Below, piece after piece: positions 45,679 to 58,100 of a stretch of 64,000 bases of DNA. Position 1 is the first letter of the stretch. Each line of letters opens with the position of its first letter. Position numbers and translations under genes: made by a program. The notes beneath the pieces are model-generated. The model made no database searches and had not been told where the DNA came from. It saw only the letters and a list, made by a program, of their open reading frames with translations. This DNA comes from Cryptomeria japonica (lineage: Eukaryota; Streptophyta; Pinopsida; Cupressales; Cupressaceae): contig NC_081413.1 of the NCBI RefSeq assembly GCF_030272615.1, positions 160,082,849 through 160,146,848 of the forward strand. The letters run 5' to 3'.

Positions 45679-47171
45679 TCAGTTTAACTCCTGAAGGGGC
45701 AGTACCCCTAATTCACCTCTTAAATGCACAAATGTAGTCTTTGGGAGAGGCTTGGTGAATATGTTTGCTAATTGCTCCTTACGTCGAAACATGTTCCAGT
45801 GCAAGCTCTTTATTTTGAACCTTTTCCCTCAAGAAATGATACTTAATCTCAAAATGCTTGGTTCTACAATGTAAAACCAGATTCTTTGAAATATTGATAG
45901 CACTTGTGTTATCATAGAATATACTTACCAATTCAGATACATGGATTTTGAAGCCTTCCAATACATGCTTCATCCAAATTGTTCGAGTGCAGTTCATGAA
46001 AGCTACAACATACTCCACTTCCACTGTAGACTGAGAGATACAATTCTGCTTTTTACTCATCCATGAGACTAGTCTACCAATGAGAAAGAATGCACCACCG
46101 GTTGTGCTTTTTCGGTCATCCACATTACCTACCCAATCAGCATCTATGAACACTTTCAAATTGAAATCATTATTGTATGGGTACCACAATCCATAGTCAA
46201 CTATTCCCTTTAGATACCTAAGAATCCGCTTGACTGCAACCAAGTGGGATTCTCTTGGACTTTTCTAGAACCTTACAATAATGCCAACTGCATGTGTAAT
46301 ATCCGGTCTACTATGCACTACATAATGCAACTTACCAATCATTAATTGATATTACTTTTCATCAACTAGTGAGGAATCATCCTCTTTTGTCAATTTGCAA
46401 CCGGTCACCATCGGCGTACCAACCGATTTGCTATCTTCCATGCCAAAGGTCTTCAACACCTCTTTGACATATTTGGACTGAGTGATAAAGATTCCATCTT
46501 TCATCTACTGGATCTACAGTCCAATGAAGAACTTAATCTCCCTATGAGTGACATCTCAAACTCTTTCTTCATCTCATTAGCAAACTCATGACTCATCTTG
46601 TCATCTCCACCAAAGATAATGTCATCAACAAAAACCTCACAGATCAGGATCTGATCTCCTTCAGACTTCAAGTAGATATTGCTATCTTCACTTGTTCTCT
46701 CAAATCCAATCTTCACAAGATGGGAATGTAGGTACTCATACCATGCCCTAGGTGCTTGCTTTAGACCATATAAGGCTTTATGTAGCCTACACACCATATC
46801 ACTGTCTTCAGATAAGGAAAACCATCTGGTTGCTCTATATATACCTCCTCTTATTGTAGACCATTTAGGAATGTAGATTTTACATCCATTTGATATACTT
46901 TGAACCTTTTAAAAGCTACATATGCAAGAAGCATATGGACTCCTTCCAATTTGGTTATAGGAGCAAAGGTTTCTCCATAGTCGTCTCCTTCTTGTTGAGC
47001 ATATCCTTTGCACACCAATCTGGCTTTATTCCTAATCATTGTGCCATCCTCATTCAACTTGTTTCTGAACACCCATTTGGTGCCAATGACATTTTTATGC
47101 TCTGGTCTGGGTACCAAGGACCATGTACAATTTTTCTCTATCTGGTCAAGTTCCTCCTCCATTGCCTTGAT
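45679..47171 (-). pseudogene. Copia copy 2: reverse transcriptase and RNase H
   Basis: The RT is split by a frameshift near 46850: the first part (47162-46851) has WSLVPRPEHKNVIGTKWVFR and YQMDVKSTFLNG, the second (46797-46501) has ALYGLKQAPRAWYEYLHSHL. The catalytic box reads FVDD (both aspartates kept, 46621-46626), so the active site is better preserved than in copy 1. Frameshifts also occur near 46500 and 46300. RNase H (46243-45779) has DADWVGNVDDRKSTTGGAFF and STVEVEYVVAFMN. One more frameshift near 45785 lies before the natural end at 45679. Confidence 0.9.
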
Positions 47172-48675
47172 CTAGTCTCCATCTTTATGAGCCTCTTTGA
47201 ATGATTTAGGCTCAAGTTTAGAGATCATACATGAGTTTTCTCTGACCTTTCTTCTTGTATGAATTCCTTCATCCTTATCTCCTATGATCTGCTTAGGATC
47301 ATGATTCAGCTTGACATACTGAGGAATGGTCTTGATTGGTTCTTCTTCCTTTTCCTCTTCATCCTCATCTTCATCAGTATCAGCATTCACCGGTTCAGGA
47401 ACACTATTACTGGTACTTGGTTGACTGACAACTGGTTCCCAGAAGGTTGCAACCAGTTCATTTACAGCTTGCTCACTACCGGTTTCCTCAGTTTTCCTTA
47501 GAGGATTCATCAACTCTTACATTAATACTTTCCATAATTCTCTGTGTCCTATTGTTGTAACACTTGAAAGCTTTACTCTTGATGGAATATCCTAGGAATA
47601 TTCCCTCATCACATTTAGCTTCAAATTTGCCCTGATGTTCACTCCTCTTGATGTAACATTCACTACCAAATACCCTAAAGTAGCTGACCATAGGTGTCTT
47701 ACCGGTCCAATACTCATAAGGAGTTTTGTCCTTACCTTTCTTGATGAGTACCCAGTTCATAGTGTAGACTGCAGTGCTCACTGCTTCTCTCCAAAAGGTG
47801 TGAGCTACCTTTCCTTGAATCAACATGGTTCTAGCTGCTTCAACCATAGTCCGGTTATTCCTCTCTGCTAGGCCATTCTACTGTGGAGTTCGAGGGGCAG
47901 ACAGTTGCCTTTTGATGCCGAATTCTTCATAGTACTTGTTGAATTCACCAGAAGTGAATTCCCCTCCTTGATCAGTTCTGAGACACTTGATTCTTTTACC
48001 GCTTTCCTTCTCCACTAATGCTCTGAAAGGCTTGAATTTCACAAAGGCTTCAGACTTGTCTTTCAAGAATGTGACCCACATCATTCTTGAGCAATCATCA
48101 GTGAGAATCATGAAGTACCTATCACCCTGCACACTTCTGGTTTTCATAGGACCACACAAATCAGTATGCCCAAGATCGAGCAAGTTGTCAGCAGTGAAAG
48201 ATTTACCTTTAAATGTTGAGGAAGACAATTTCCCCCATTGACACTCTCTGTACAAGGTATTATCCAGTTTCCTTAGCACCGGTAACCCTCTAAGTATTTT
48301 GATCTTACTAGCCTTCACAATGGTGTCAAAGTTTACATGGCAGAGTCTCCTATGCCATATCCAACTATCATCAAGCTTAGCCATAAGACATGTACTTATA
48401 TTTGCATTCAGATGAAATAGGTTATCTTTGGTCTGCGTGTTGGTGGCCACCAATTCACCATGTTTTCCTTTGATTCTGTAAACTCCATTCTTGAATTCTA
48501 GAGTGAGGCCACTATCATTTAGCTGGGAAACACTCAGAAGGTTGTGTCTGAGACCATCAACCCAGTACACATTGTCAACACTACTCTTTCCATTCAAAGA
48601 GATGGACCCTCTGCCTTTGACCATGCATGGTGCATCATTGCCAAAGTGAACCACACCACCATCATACTCCTCCAA
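47172..48675 (-). pseudogene. Copia copy 2: integrase
   Basis: A single 265-codon stretch (48675-47878) holds the pre-integrase part, WHRRLCHVNFDTIVK, the zinc region with TLYRECQWGK (first Cys now Tyr) and the core with HTDLCGPM and RTDQGGEFTSGEF. The TAG at 47878 falls in the usual PQQNG motif (PQ, then stop, then NG), and the catalytic Glu context (LAER) follows in frame. The next part (47847-47488) has AHTFWREAVSTAVYTMNW and KAFKCYNNRTQ. A frameshift near 47500 leads to the acidic linker with DEDEDEEEKEEE. This copy keeps the zinc region that copy 1 lost. Confidence 0.9.
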
Positions 48676-49770
48676 GGATAGAAACTTGCTTCAGTCACTT
48701 GTCATATGGTGAGAACAACCACTATCAATGATCCACTCATTGGAATTATCAAACCAGGAGACAAGAGCCTTCTTGTCTGTGACATCTTCCTCTACAACAA
48801 CAAACACAATATCTTCATTCTCTTCATCTTCTGATTCCTCATCTGTGACACCTTCATCAACTACCACAAAACAGTTTCTCTGGTTTCCTCCTTTGAATTT
48901 CCTGAACCTTTTTGGTTTGTCCTTGTTATCGTCATTAGGATAGTTTATAGCAATATGTCCTATCCAGTTACAAGAAAAGCATTTCAAAGGTAGCTTACGT
49001 TTGTATTTACCGGTTCCTTTAGGAAGCTTCCTAGAAAGGAGAGCTTCAAATGCCATCAGAATCTCCTCATCATTCATTTATGTGCTCTAACTAGGTTCAC
49101 CACTCGTGCTAGCTTCTTTTCCTTTTCTTAATGGTATAGCAGAGGCTTTAAATGTTGATTCAGTCTTTTGAACACTACCATCAAAACCATCTAGCTCATA
49201 GGCTATCAGCTTGGCTATGATGGAGTCCAAGGATACTTTAGACTTGTCTATTGATCTCAGCTCTTGAATAGGAGAAACCCTTATTGCATAGACCAGCAAC
49301 TAGGATCTCAGGACTTTGCTTACCACAGTGGAATCTTCTATTTTACCACCTGCACTCTTGATTTCTCCAACAACTATTTTGATTCTTATTCCATACTGCT
49401 GAATGGTCTCACCTTCAACCATCCGCATATCTTCACACTTTCCTCTTAGGCTTTCTTCCTTGGCCTATTTTACATGTTCATCACCACCATAGATATTTTC
49501 AAGAGCATCCCATACCTCTTTGGGATTTGCCTGGTCCTGAACATCAATAAACTCAATGTTAGATAGACAACTAATGAGGGCTTCCATGACTTGCCCATTT
49601 TCTTGTATTTCTCTCTTTTGGTCATCGATGAGAGTACCGGTAGGGACAACATAGATATTCTCAACATAACTCCAGTGTTGAGCACCCATGCTTCTGATGA
49701 ATATCTTCATTCTATCTTTCCATATACCAAAATTTTCCCTGTTATACTTTGGACTTTCCCTCTTCATCAT
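48676..49770 (-). pseudogene. Copia copy 2: gag and protease
   Basis: ATG at 49770 starts MMKRESPKYNRENFGIWKDR. Gag stops occur at 49465, about 49305, 49087 and about 49078. The knuckle CFSCNWIGHIAINY keeps C, C, H but has Tyr for the last Cys, as in copy 1, so this change predates the split. The protease site WIIDSGCSHHMT lies at about 48707-48742, with DSG intact. The TGA at 48691 lies just after it. Sequence and length closely follow copy 1. Confidence 0.88.
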
Positions 49771-49824
49771 TTGACTAGGATCTTTACCTCAAGCGGTTAA
49801 GCTTACAACACAGAGGACCTAGAG

Positions 49825-49837
49825 TACATTGATACCA
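49825..49837 (-). other. Primer binding site of Copia copy 2
   Basis: Two bases inside LTR 3 the minus strand reads TGGTATCAATGTA, an initiator-Met-type site with its 3' part altered. Confidence 0.7.
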
Positions 49838-49839
49838 AT

Positions 49840-51441
49840 TGATAACTCAATGGTGAACGAATAGTACCAAACTAGTACTGAGAAAGGGGGGTGAATTAGT
49901 AGAAACAAAAATACAGTCCAAAACCGGTTTGACAGCAAATACTCCAAATGACTGGCGACCAGTAATACTGGTTGAAATAAAGTGCAACCGGTAAGACCCA
50001 GAACAACTAAAACAATCATAAAGTGGTCACTCACTAAGCTTTCCTCTTAACTCAATACTATAGTACCATTACACCCTCATGCATGAACAGGTAAACTATC
50101 ATCGATTCTTCACAATAGTTGGTTCAATATGTTTTATAGACCGGCATAAAACATAGAACCATCATATGCTCAACAGGTAATAACAAAGCATCACAAGATA
50201 AAGGCATCACACATGACACACATATTTTTCACATGGAAACCCAACTAGGCAAAACCACAGTGGGGATGAATACCCACAAGTTGCTTTTTGAACTCTTTAG
50301 AAGTCCGCTCTATTAGGAACCTTGTCTGGTTAAAGACATTACAATAGGTTCTGCTAGGAACCGATCCTATTAGGGATCATCCGGTTAAGGGATGGCTATA
50401 ATACCCAGTTAAGGGTTAAACCTGGTTAGGGTTACCTTGTTAGAGGATTTCAAGAACTCAATAGCTAAAGGATCTCCAGAGCTCTATAGCTTCCCAGAAC
50501 TCAATAACTTTGAGTTACCCTATTAAGGGATTTGAATCAAGCCGGTTAAAGCTACCCTATTAGGGGATTTGTATCAAGCTGGTTAAGGCTACCCTATTAA
50601 GGGATTTCACAACTATTGAAGTGGTTAAAGATCAACAAGAATTACAATGATCTAGTAACAACATTGGATGCTAATGCAGATCCATTTTTGCTCCTTTTCA
50701 CCTTCTGCACACTCACTTTGCAGGTATCTTTTCTCTCCTTTGGTCTGGCAAGAATCATGTATCACTTCCCTTGGATACACACACAACTTTTTCCAACAAC
50801 CTTAGAAAGTAACACAACATCAACCTTATAGGAAACAGACAGGCTAGTAGCAAAAACCCTAAACCCTAAACCTGTTAGGTTAAGCAATTCAAGCGGTTCA
50901 ATCCTGACCATTGAATCATACTGCATTAAATGCAACAATCTTGAATTGATCTCAAGAAATTCTCCATCATCCATTATCCACTGATTTCATGGGGGCTGAT
51001 AACCCATCATGCGTTATCACCGTTTGACAAACTTCGCACATTCTCGAGGTAGATAGGAATAGTCTTCTTCATGCAAGATCCTTCACGCACACAGAACTTA
51101 TGTGGCAACATGACCTATTCTCCTTTATACTGCTAACTCATCACACTAAGATCACTGATTGAGTCACACAGGCTTGAGGTACTCCAACCGGAAATCTTGA
51201 AGTGGAAACTACTTACCAACCGGTAGCCATACACTGCTTCCATGTACCAGTTCCCATAACTACATGTCGGTTCACCTTGAGCAAATACACTGCTTCACTT
51301 TGGCATATATACTGGTTCACACATATGCCAGTTCTCTCTTCTTACATATCACATATGTCGGTTCACTTCATATCACATATTGTCATCAATGACAACATAC
51401 AATATCATTATGTCCTTATACCGGTTCACATAATGCCAACA
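49840..51441 (-). repeat. Copia LTR 3 (right, 5' LTR of copy 2)
   Basis: 1,602 bp, ending with GCCAACA at the array border. The 37-bp repeat is at 50516-50626. Confidence 0.92.
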
Positions 51442-51784
51442 ACTCTTTCATTGAGTAGTGAACTCTGGGTTGTTGGCTCACTTGCATGTGCAGGCCCCTA
51501 TTGTAAGTAATATTTATTCATATTGGCCAGTGAGTAAATATTGTGGGTCACAAATCCCACCGAGTTTTTTCCCTTACCGGATTTCCTCACCAAAATATCT
51601 TGTGTTATGATGTGCATTTATGTTGTCTCTATTATTTCTCTTTGTTGTATTATTACTTGTTTATCGATACTTTAATTTGGGTTGCAAAGTTATAAATAAG
51701 TTCAAATATTCCACTAAGCATTTAGACACTGATTCATCCCGCCCCCCTTTGTTAGTGTCTTTAGGACTGTCATTGCATCTAACA
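51442..51784 (+). repeat. X1 3' LTR, last part
   Basis: Resumes after the Copia array with the duplicated ACTCT and ends GCATCTAACA, matching the 5' LTR pieces 29950-30123 and 32378-32537. Confidence 0.9.
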
Positions 51785-52467
51785 CTGTGGTGCCAATTCT
51801 TCATCCTCTTTGATCGTTGATAGTTTGCACTCTAAATTTCCGCCCAATTCAGCCTTGAATATCTCCATTGTCAAGAGCTCACCATCACTCATCAGATTCA
51901 CAAGATCTTCTACATTCTCAAACTTATCCACATCACTTTTCAATAGTTTATAATAATGATCATTAATAGCAATCATCTCCTCAACCTCTTGCCCTATTTT
52001 ATCACACAACCTCTCCTTCAATGTCATATGGCTATCCAAGCTTGTAAAAGTGACTTTGTATATAAACTAGAATGGAGTAGCCTAAGCATTCATTGCATCA
52101 ATCCTATGCTTGATTATCCCTGTTATCAATGCATGTACAAAAAAATATTTCTTCTCATTTTCCTCGTTCATTTTCTTCTTCTCATTTGCCTTGTTCATTT
52201 TCTTCTCAAACTTTTATGCTTTGTATTTCCAATATAAGGCATCCTGAGATGTCAGCACGAGCCTCTGCTCTTCCTCATAATCAATAGGTCATTCTAGTAT
52301 TGTAGTCCTTTGATCCTTTTGCAATTGACTAGCTATCTCTTTCCACTTTTGTCTCTCGTCAACCTCTTCATGATATGCATCCTTGTAGTGAACCATTTCT
52401 CTTGTGACAAAATCCAGTTGATCTACATTTAGTCTAGCCACATTTAAATCTAACATTGCAGTCTTGG
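51785..52467 (-). pseudogene. Unknown coding relic, upstream piece (split by X1, cut by the gag-pro element)
   Basis: One minus-strand frame spans the whole 683 bp, with stops TGA (52289), TAA, TAG and TAG, all consistent with C-to-T decay. It is rich in Glu and Lys and has segments such as VARLNVDQLDFVTREMVHYK, a Lys-rich helix (KKMNKANEKKKMNEEN) and LKERLCDKIGQEVEEMIAIN. At its lower end it continues in frame at 29434 (minus strand) once X1 is taken out. At its upper end it is cut by the LTR starting at 52468. It is therefore older than both insertions. I do not recognise the family; it may be part of another retroelement protein or of a lost gene. Confidence 0.65.
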
Positions 52468-54095
52468 TGCAGGAGCACCTAAGGGGCCTATAAGGTATAA
52501 CATGTCTATAAGGCATGGATGGATGTAATGAGGGTCATTTGATACCTAAAACAATTTAATAATGCATGTAAAGCCAATATTTGTCATGGTTGAGTCAAGT
52601 TGTCTAGTTGTGTCAAAACTGTCAAAATTGTGTGAATGTTGTCAAATGAGAAAATTTATGTAATAAATGTCAAGAAGGCATGGTAAGTGTCAAAATGGGG
52701 TCCATATTATTTTTTAAGAGTGTTCAAATCATTAGATTGAGTTTCTTGATAATATAAGGACAAAATGTCAAGTGTTGTCAATTTCGCACATTCAAATGGT
52801 GGATTCCAATGGCTATTTGGTTCCTAGGTAGTTATGGGAGTTGTTCTAGTTTGGGGGGTCAAAATATGTTTAAAAACCTCATTCTCACATGTGGAGAGGT
52901 TGTTGGGGGTTTATTTTGTATATTGGTCTTTGTAATACCAAATTGCTGCAATAAAATTCAACATTTTCCCTGCATTCATGAGTGAAATCTAAAACATATT
53001 ATTGTTCTATCTCTTCATTTTGATCTGCACTCTTTGAAAGGTGTTTTTTATATGTTATTAGAATTATTTTAAGTCATTTGAAGGTTTAATCCATCATTTT
53101 GGTGAATATATAGTTGATTGTCCCAAAACTAGTGTTGTAGGTGCTTGTTTGTGTTGATTTGGGAGTCAAAATGAAGTTTTAGGGCTCATTCCTCTTTATT
53201 TATTTTTTGTTTATTAATTAATCAGTCTCTAATGGTTTATTATATACTAAAATGAAGGTAAAAGTGCAGGGATAGAGTTGGCATGAAGGGTGATCACCTT
53301 TTGAGTGCAAGTTTGTGTGTGAAAGGTGCATGGGAATGATGGCATAGGTGTAGCAGCAGAAGTTTGGCCTTAATGAGGGAAATATTTGAGTATGGAATAT
53401 GTAATTACATTCCAAATATAGGGTGAATCATGAAGGATAAGTTATGGAAGTGATTGGAAGAGTGGATTTTAGGAGGCCTTAGTTTTGAAGGCCTAAATAG
53501 GAGGGTTTGGGATTTGACGTATCAAATGAGAGTGTCTTCCAAAAAAAATTCAAAATCCTTTTATTTGAGACCTAAATTAAGACTTTTTTAAGGTTTTGAA
53601 TTCAGGGGAGTTGAAATGTTGGTACTTGCTTTGTAAAAACTTGGCCTAATTAGGCCTAAATGTGCACCAGCAGGGTACTGGTCTATACAGTTGGTCCAAA
53701 AGAGAAATATCTGATTTTGAAATATGTTAAATAAATTCCAAAAGGGTATCCTAATATGTAATTTATTTGGCAAGTGTTTTGGGAAAGTTTGGAGAAATGG
53801 GGAAAATACCCATTTTGAAGGGCTGTTAGGATTAAGGCTAGATAGTACCCAAGTAAAGCATTGTTGATGAACCAGTCAAGTAGGTGGATGAAAACTATTG
53901 GAACATATCTAATAGGGCATGTTGATACCCTAGAAGGTGTAGGCTTAAACCTTTGAAGTTGAGGCCTAAGTTTGAGTACCTTGGTGAAGCCTAGAGAAGG
54001 AAGAAGGTTAGCTAACATTGTTGGTAAGAAGGCATAGTTGATTGAATCCATTTGGTTTTTATTATTGCTTGGGTGGACCAGAAGCCTTTGCATCA
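52468..54095 (+). repeat. 5' LTR of the gag-protease element
   Basis: 1,628 bp. Its first 800 bp match 63198-64000. The last two bases overlap the CATAG target duplication of X2. Confidence 0.9.
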
Positions 54096-54098
54096 TAG
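54094..54098. repeat. Target site duplication CATAG of X2, left copy
   Basis: CATAG is repeated at 60976-60980 on the other side of X2. Confidence 0.92.
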
Positions 54099-55020
54099 TG
54101 TTGGAATCTAAGAACACTGAGAGGATGGGGGGGGGGGTGAATCAGTATTCTACCAAAAAGGTATGATTTTACCCTTTTATAACATACACATATAAACCGA
54201 TAAATGAAGAAACATATAACTTGAAGTAAATAAACTATCCACATGAATGAACAACATAACACACATAATTTATATGTGGAAACCCTCAAATAGGAAAAAC
54301 CATGGTGGGATTTGTGACCCATAATATCAATTCATTGGCCATATGAAAGATATTACATAGTATGGGGGCTTGCACATGCAGGAAGGCATACTACCTAGAG
54401 CACACTGCTCAACACTAAAGAGTGTCACTGACAAGATTTTTCTAAGATAAAATAGTAATAATTAACTCACAAAATACATCTATAATTCCAAAAAGAGTTC
54501 TGGTTATAGCTCTTCTCTATACTGGTTCATAAACCTTGAACAGTTCTACTGATATCTCCTCTCCTCCAAGAATGCTTTACAAACCATCTATAGACCATTG
54601 CATGATATAACATACACATAAAAATGATCTGCATATATATCATTCACATCACACATTTCTAATGCCTTTTCATACACACTCTTATATTCTATATGTCAAA
54701 ATGAACTAATAAACTGACTTATATACCCTTTACAAACAATATGCCTTATGTCGGTTTACAATATATCACAAAAGATATACAATGTAGTCCTAATACAAAA
54801 TGATTTACAAATAACATTTCCTTCAGATCCCAGACCGATGTCAGCTTTACTGAAGTGTTGGATGTTGGTGTCAATGTCGGTGTCATTGCCAGTTGTAACC
54901 CTGAATACTCCAATGCCAATATTTGTTGATGTATGCCTCCTAATGCCGGTGTATGTCTTCAATAGAATCTTGTTTCCATCAATGACAACATATGAATCCA
55001 ATGAGTGTACATTGCCAACA
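54099..55020 (-). repeat. 3' LTR of X2
   Basis: 922 bp, similar to 60080-60975. A G-homopolymer near 54126-54138 differs in length between the copies. Confidence 0.92.
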
Positions 55021-55195
55021 ATCTCCCCCTTTGGCATTGATGGCGACACTCATGTGAAAAATGGATTCCTTGTCGATTCAATTGAAACATGAAACATGCT
55101 CCCCCTGAGCTGATTGACTATAATATACTCTATCTAATATCCTCCCCATATTTTTCACATATAAATACTCCCCCTTTGGCATCAATGCCAAAGAA
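55021..55195 (-). other. PPT and PPT-like repeats of X2
   Basis: The PPT next to the LTR reads CCAAAGGGGGAGAT on the minus strand (55021-55034). PPT-like copies occur at about 55099-55110 (CAGGGGGAGCAT) and 55168-55187 (GCCAAAGGGGGAGT). Confidence 0.82.
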
Positions 55196-58100
55196 CGGTG
55201 AAAGAATTGAAAGAATTTAGTTAAGAATCTATGCAAAAGAATGAACAAATACAGATTACTTTGCCGAAGCTTGACCAATTTCAAGATGTCTAGATAAGAT
55301 TTCTCTAGCAACTGTATATAGGCATCCGAGCCAATTTTGAAATTTTTAGATATGGATACAAGTCCACTCAGGAAATGTGCAAGTGTTTCCTTCTCAGTGA
55401 CTTCTGTTGGTCTGGGATTTGCAAGCATATCGATATATTCCCTCTTATGTACACCAAGTGAATCCAATCTTGGACTCACCAAGCCTTTGAGACTCCTTGC
55501 TCTCCGAATGATCTTGTCTCTTTCCTTTTCAAAAGAAAAAATTTGGTTTTCCAAAGACCAAATTTGTCCATCAATAGATGTAGTGAGTGAAGTTAGTCCA
55601 TCAAAATAATTAGCAATATTAGCAATCTTTTCATGTAACTCCTTTAACTTGTTATCTACATTTGTTGTAAGAGTTTCTATATTACAACAGACCATGTAGA
55701 TGTTAGTACACTATTTCAAATAATTTTCCATAAGTATAAGTTTTTCTTCAACCTTCCTCTTTTATGTCTTAATAATCTGATCAAAAGCTACTTTCTTAGC
55801 CAAAGTAAATCTCTCAAGTGCTTGCCGGTTGGAAATCTGTTGCAATGATTGAAAGTTTTTAGATATGTGTTATGTTAATACCTTAAGCTTTCTAGAAGGA
55901 CTTGCTTCATTTTGAATCATACAATTGGGAATCAGTCTATGCAAAATTGTTATTGATTGATCTATTATTCCTTTGTCTGCATATCTCTCCTTTATTAGAT
56001 TTTGAGTAGCCATCATCATTAGCTCTGTAGGACTCATCTTTGTGATTGATTTCTTCTCAACTTGAGAAGTGTCAATTGCCAAAAGTTTTGCTGGGGAATC
56101 AACTGCTAGTATGGTACTGTGAATCTTATCAGTCCCCTTTTCCTTGTCCTCTTCTAGTGTATCCCTTTTCTCATCCTCTTTTACATTGGTGGCTTCACCA
56201 CTTGGTGTAGTAACTATTACTGTCGATGGAGTATTATCCATAATATTGTTAGTACCTTGTACATTATCTACATTTCCTTTCTTGGTACAAATGTTATCTC
56301 ATTTGGTATAGATTGTACACTCTCATAAATTTTGGGTCTACTTGTCAGTGGTGTCTATACACTCTTATTTAGTGCCGGTATATTCAAAATTTGATCTCTA
56401 ACTTCCCAAAATTCTTTTCCTTTTAGATTTGTCTGGAATGGTGGAAGTTGTTTCCTTAACACATTCCTCTTGAGAAGTAAGGAAACCAAGATTCTTTTGG
56501 AAGAATTTAAACCAACCCTCTTTGGTCTCATTTATTATCTCATTTACCCTACCCATCATTAGGCTTATTTGTTGGAGTTTGCTTCTAAAAACTTTTCTAT
56601 TGGAAACATCTATACATAGTTTCATTTCCTCATCATTCACAGAGCCACACATATTCAAAAGTTCAACTTCCTTAATTTCCCTATCCCTCTTAACTACATC
56701 TAATCTTCTTGCATCTAACTTATAATGCAACGATAAAGGAATTTCCTTCAAAATCTCTACTAAAGCCTTATTATATATGTCTATATGTAACAAAATTGCT
56801 TCTTCAATTTCACTTTGTTCATTATCATCTAAATCTTCATAGAAATTTGACACATTCTTTAAAATACCATATTTTGTTACCTCATCTATCAATTCTTCTC
56901 AAGTCATTGGGGTATGATGGTAACATTACCAAATTTAGTTGCTTCATCACTCTTTTTCTTCTTGTTGGGGGTTGTAGGAGTGGATGAAATTGGTTTCCTT
57001 TTTCTGAGTAGGTTTCCTTGCCAGAGGTGTGGGTGCAGTAGGTTTTGTTACTTTTCTTACAAGCTTCCTCCTTGGCTCCACCTTCCTCTCCTCTACTGGA
57101 GGCTTGTCATATTTCTTCCTTTGTACCCTTCTGAATGCAAGAGGTTGATTATCTCTGGATCAGAGTCAAAAGTGATAGAATAAATGAAAGTCTCAGGCCT
57201 CTTTTCCTCAGGAGCACTAGCCACTGCAGATTCATCTACTAGTTTAGATCTAGAACCTAGTTATGTACCTATCCTATGAATTACATTTTGAACAAATGCA
57301 AACATTTTATCTATTTAATTTTCTCTCCTTTTCTTTTTGAAACCAATTTTGACTTCAAGAGCCTTCTCCTCCGCAGTGCCAAAATGTTCAGTCTTGTCAT
57401 CTAATGGAGCTTCAAGTAGCATCTTTACATAAAGTTCCAAGATGTTGCCATCAACTTCATATCCTAGTTCAGTGACCCATATGGTTCTAGGTTCTTTCAT
57501 CATTTTTTACCATGAAGAAGATATCAGTGGAGTATTTCTCCAAAATGTGCTTGGAGATCCTCTCCCTCTGTCTCATGTTCTCTTGAAAAGTTTTAAAGTA
57601 GCCCCAAAGTTTTTCATCCCTGCCGATGCCAAGACAAGTGATTGCATCCTTGATTTTTATACCTACCAGTCATGAGCCCAACATTTCTTCCCCAAACCTA
57701 GTAGCTCATTCATGAAATACAACATTAAGAAGACAATAAGATTGCCAAACCTAAATGTTCCTTTCTTGACACCCTTGATTTTGCCAAGATTCAACATTAA
57801 TTCACTTCTTAGCCATTCACACAAATCATACTTTCCATCATTCCTTAACATTTGGTGTGCAACATGGATACATGAACTGGCAACAGAGTTCAATCGACTT
57901 GATTGAGTTACCTTGTAGCCGATGATCATGCTGACAAATTTCACTTCTATGTCTTTGAGGTGTTGGTCCTCATCAATCTACCATCATGGGTTGCGCCAGT
58001 GAGATTTTCAACCTTAGTGTTGGAGATCTTCCTCCCAAGTTCCTATCTGATTTTTGATAAGTTGGTGACCACCTGAATTGCTTCCTTGGTGATCATGTAG

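Larger units (their letters stand above)
37952..51441 (-). mobile_element. Ty1/Copia tandem array: three LTRs, two internal regions
   Basis: The outer borders are TGATAACTC at 37952 and GCCAACA at 51441, flanked by a perfect ACTCT duplication (37947-37951 and 51442-51446) inside the X1 3' LTR. The order is LTR (37952-39550), internal 1 (39551-43833), LTR (43834-45435), internal 2 (45436-49839), LTR (49840-51441). The middle LTR is bordered by the PBS of copy 1 and the PPT of copy 2 and has no target duplication, so it is shared. Both internal regions encode gag, protease, integrase, RT and RNase H in Copia order on the minus strand, with many breaks. Unequal recombination between LTRs of related copies is the simplest origin. 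Confidence 0.93.
29435..51784 (+). mobile_element. X1: non-autonomous LTR retrotransposon with two later insertions
   Basis: LTRs begin TGTTGGCATTCTACACTC (29435) and TGTTTTCATTCTACACTC (37463), and both end GCATCTAACA (32537 and 51784). The target duplication is CTATG (29430-29434) against CTGTG (51785-51789), one transition apart. Initiator-Met-type PBS and PPT are present. Without its two insertions the element is about 6.6 kb. It encodes ORF1 (coiled coil plus four zinc knuckles) and ORF2 (unknown). No RT, RNase H, integrase or protease motif was found, so it must have used another element's enzymes. Insertions: a deleted relative in the 5' LTR (30124-32377) and a Copia array in the 3' LTR (37952-51441). 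Confidence 0.88.
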
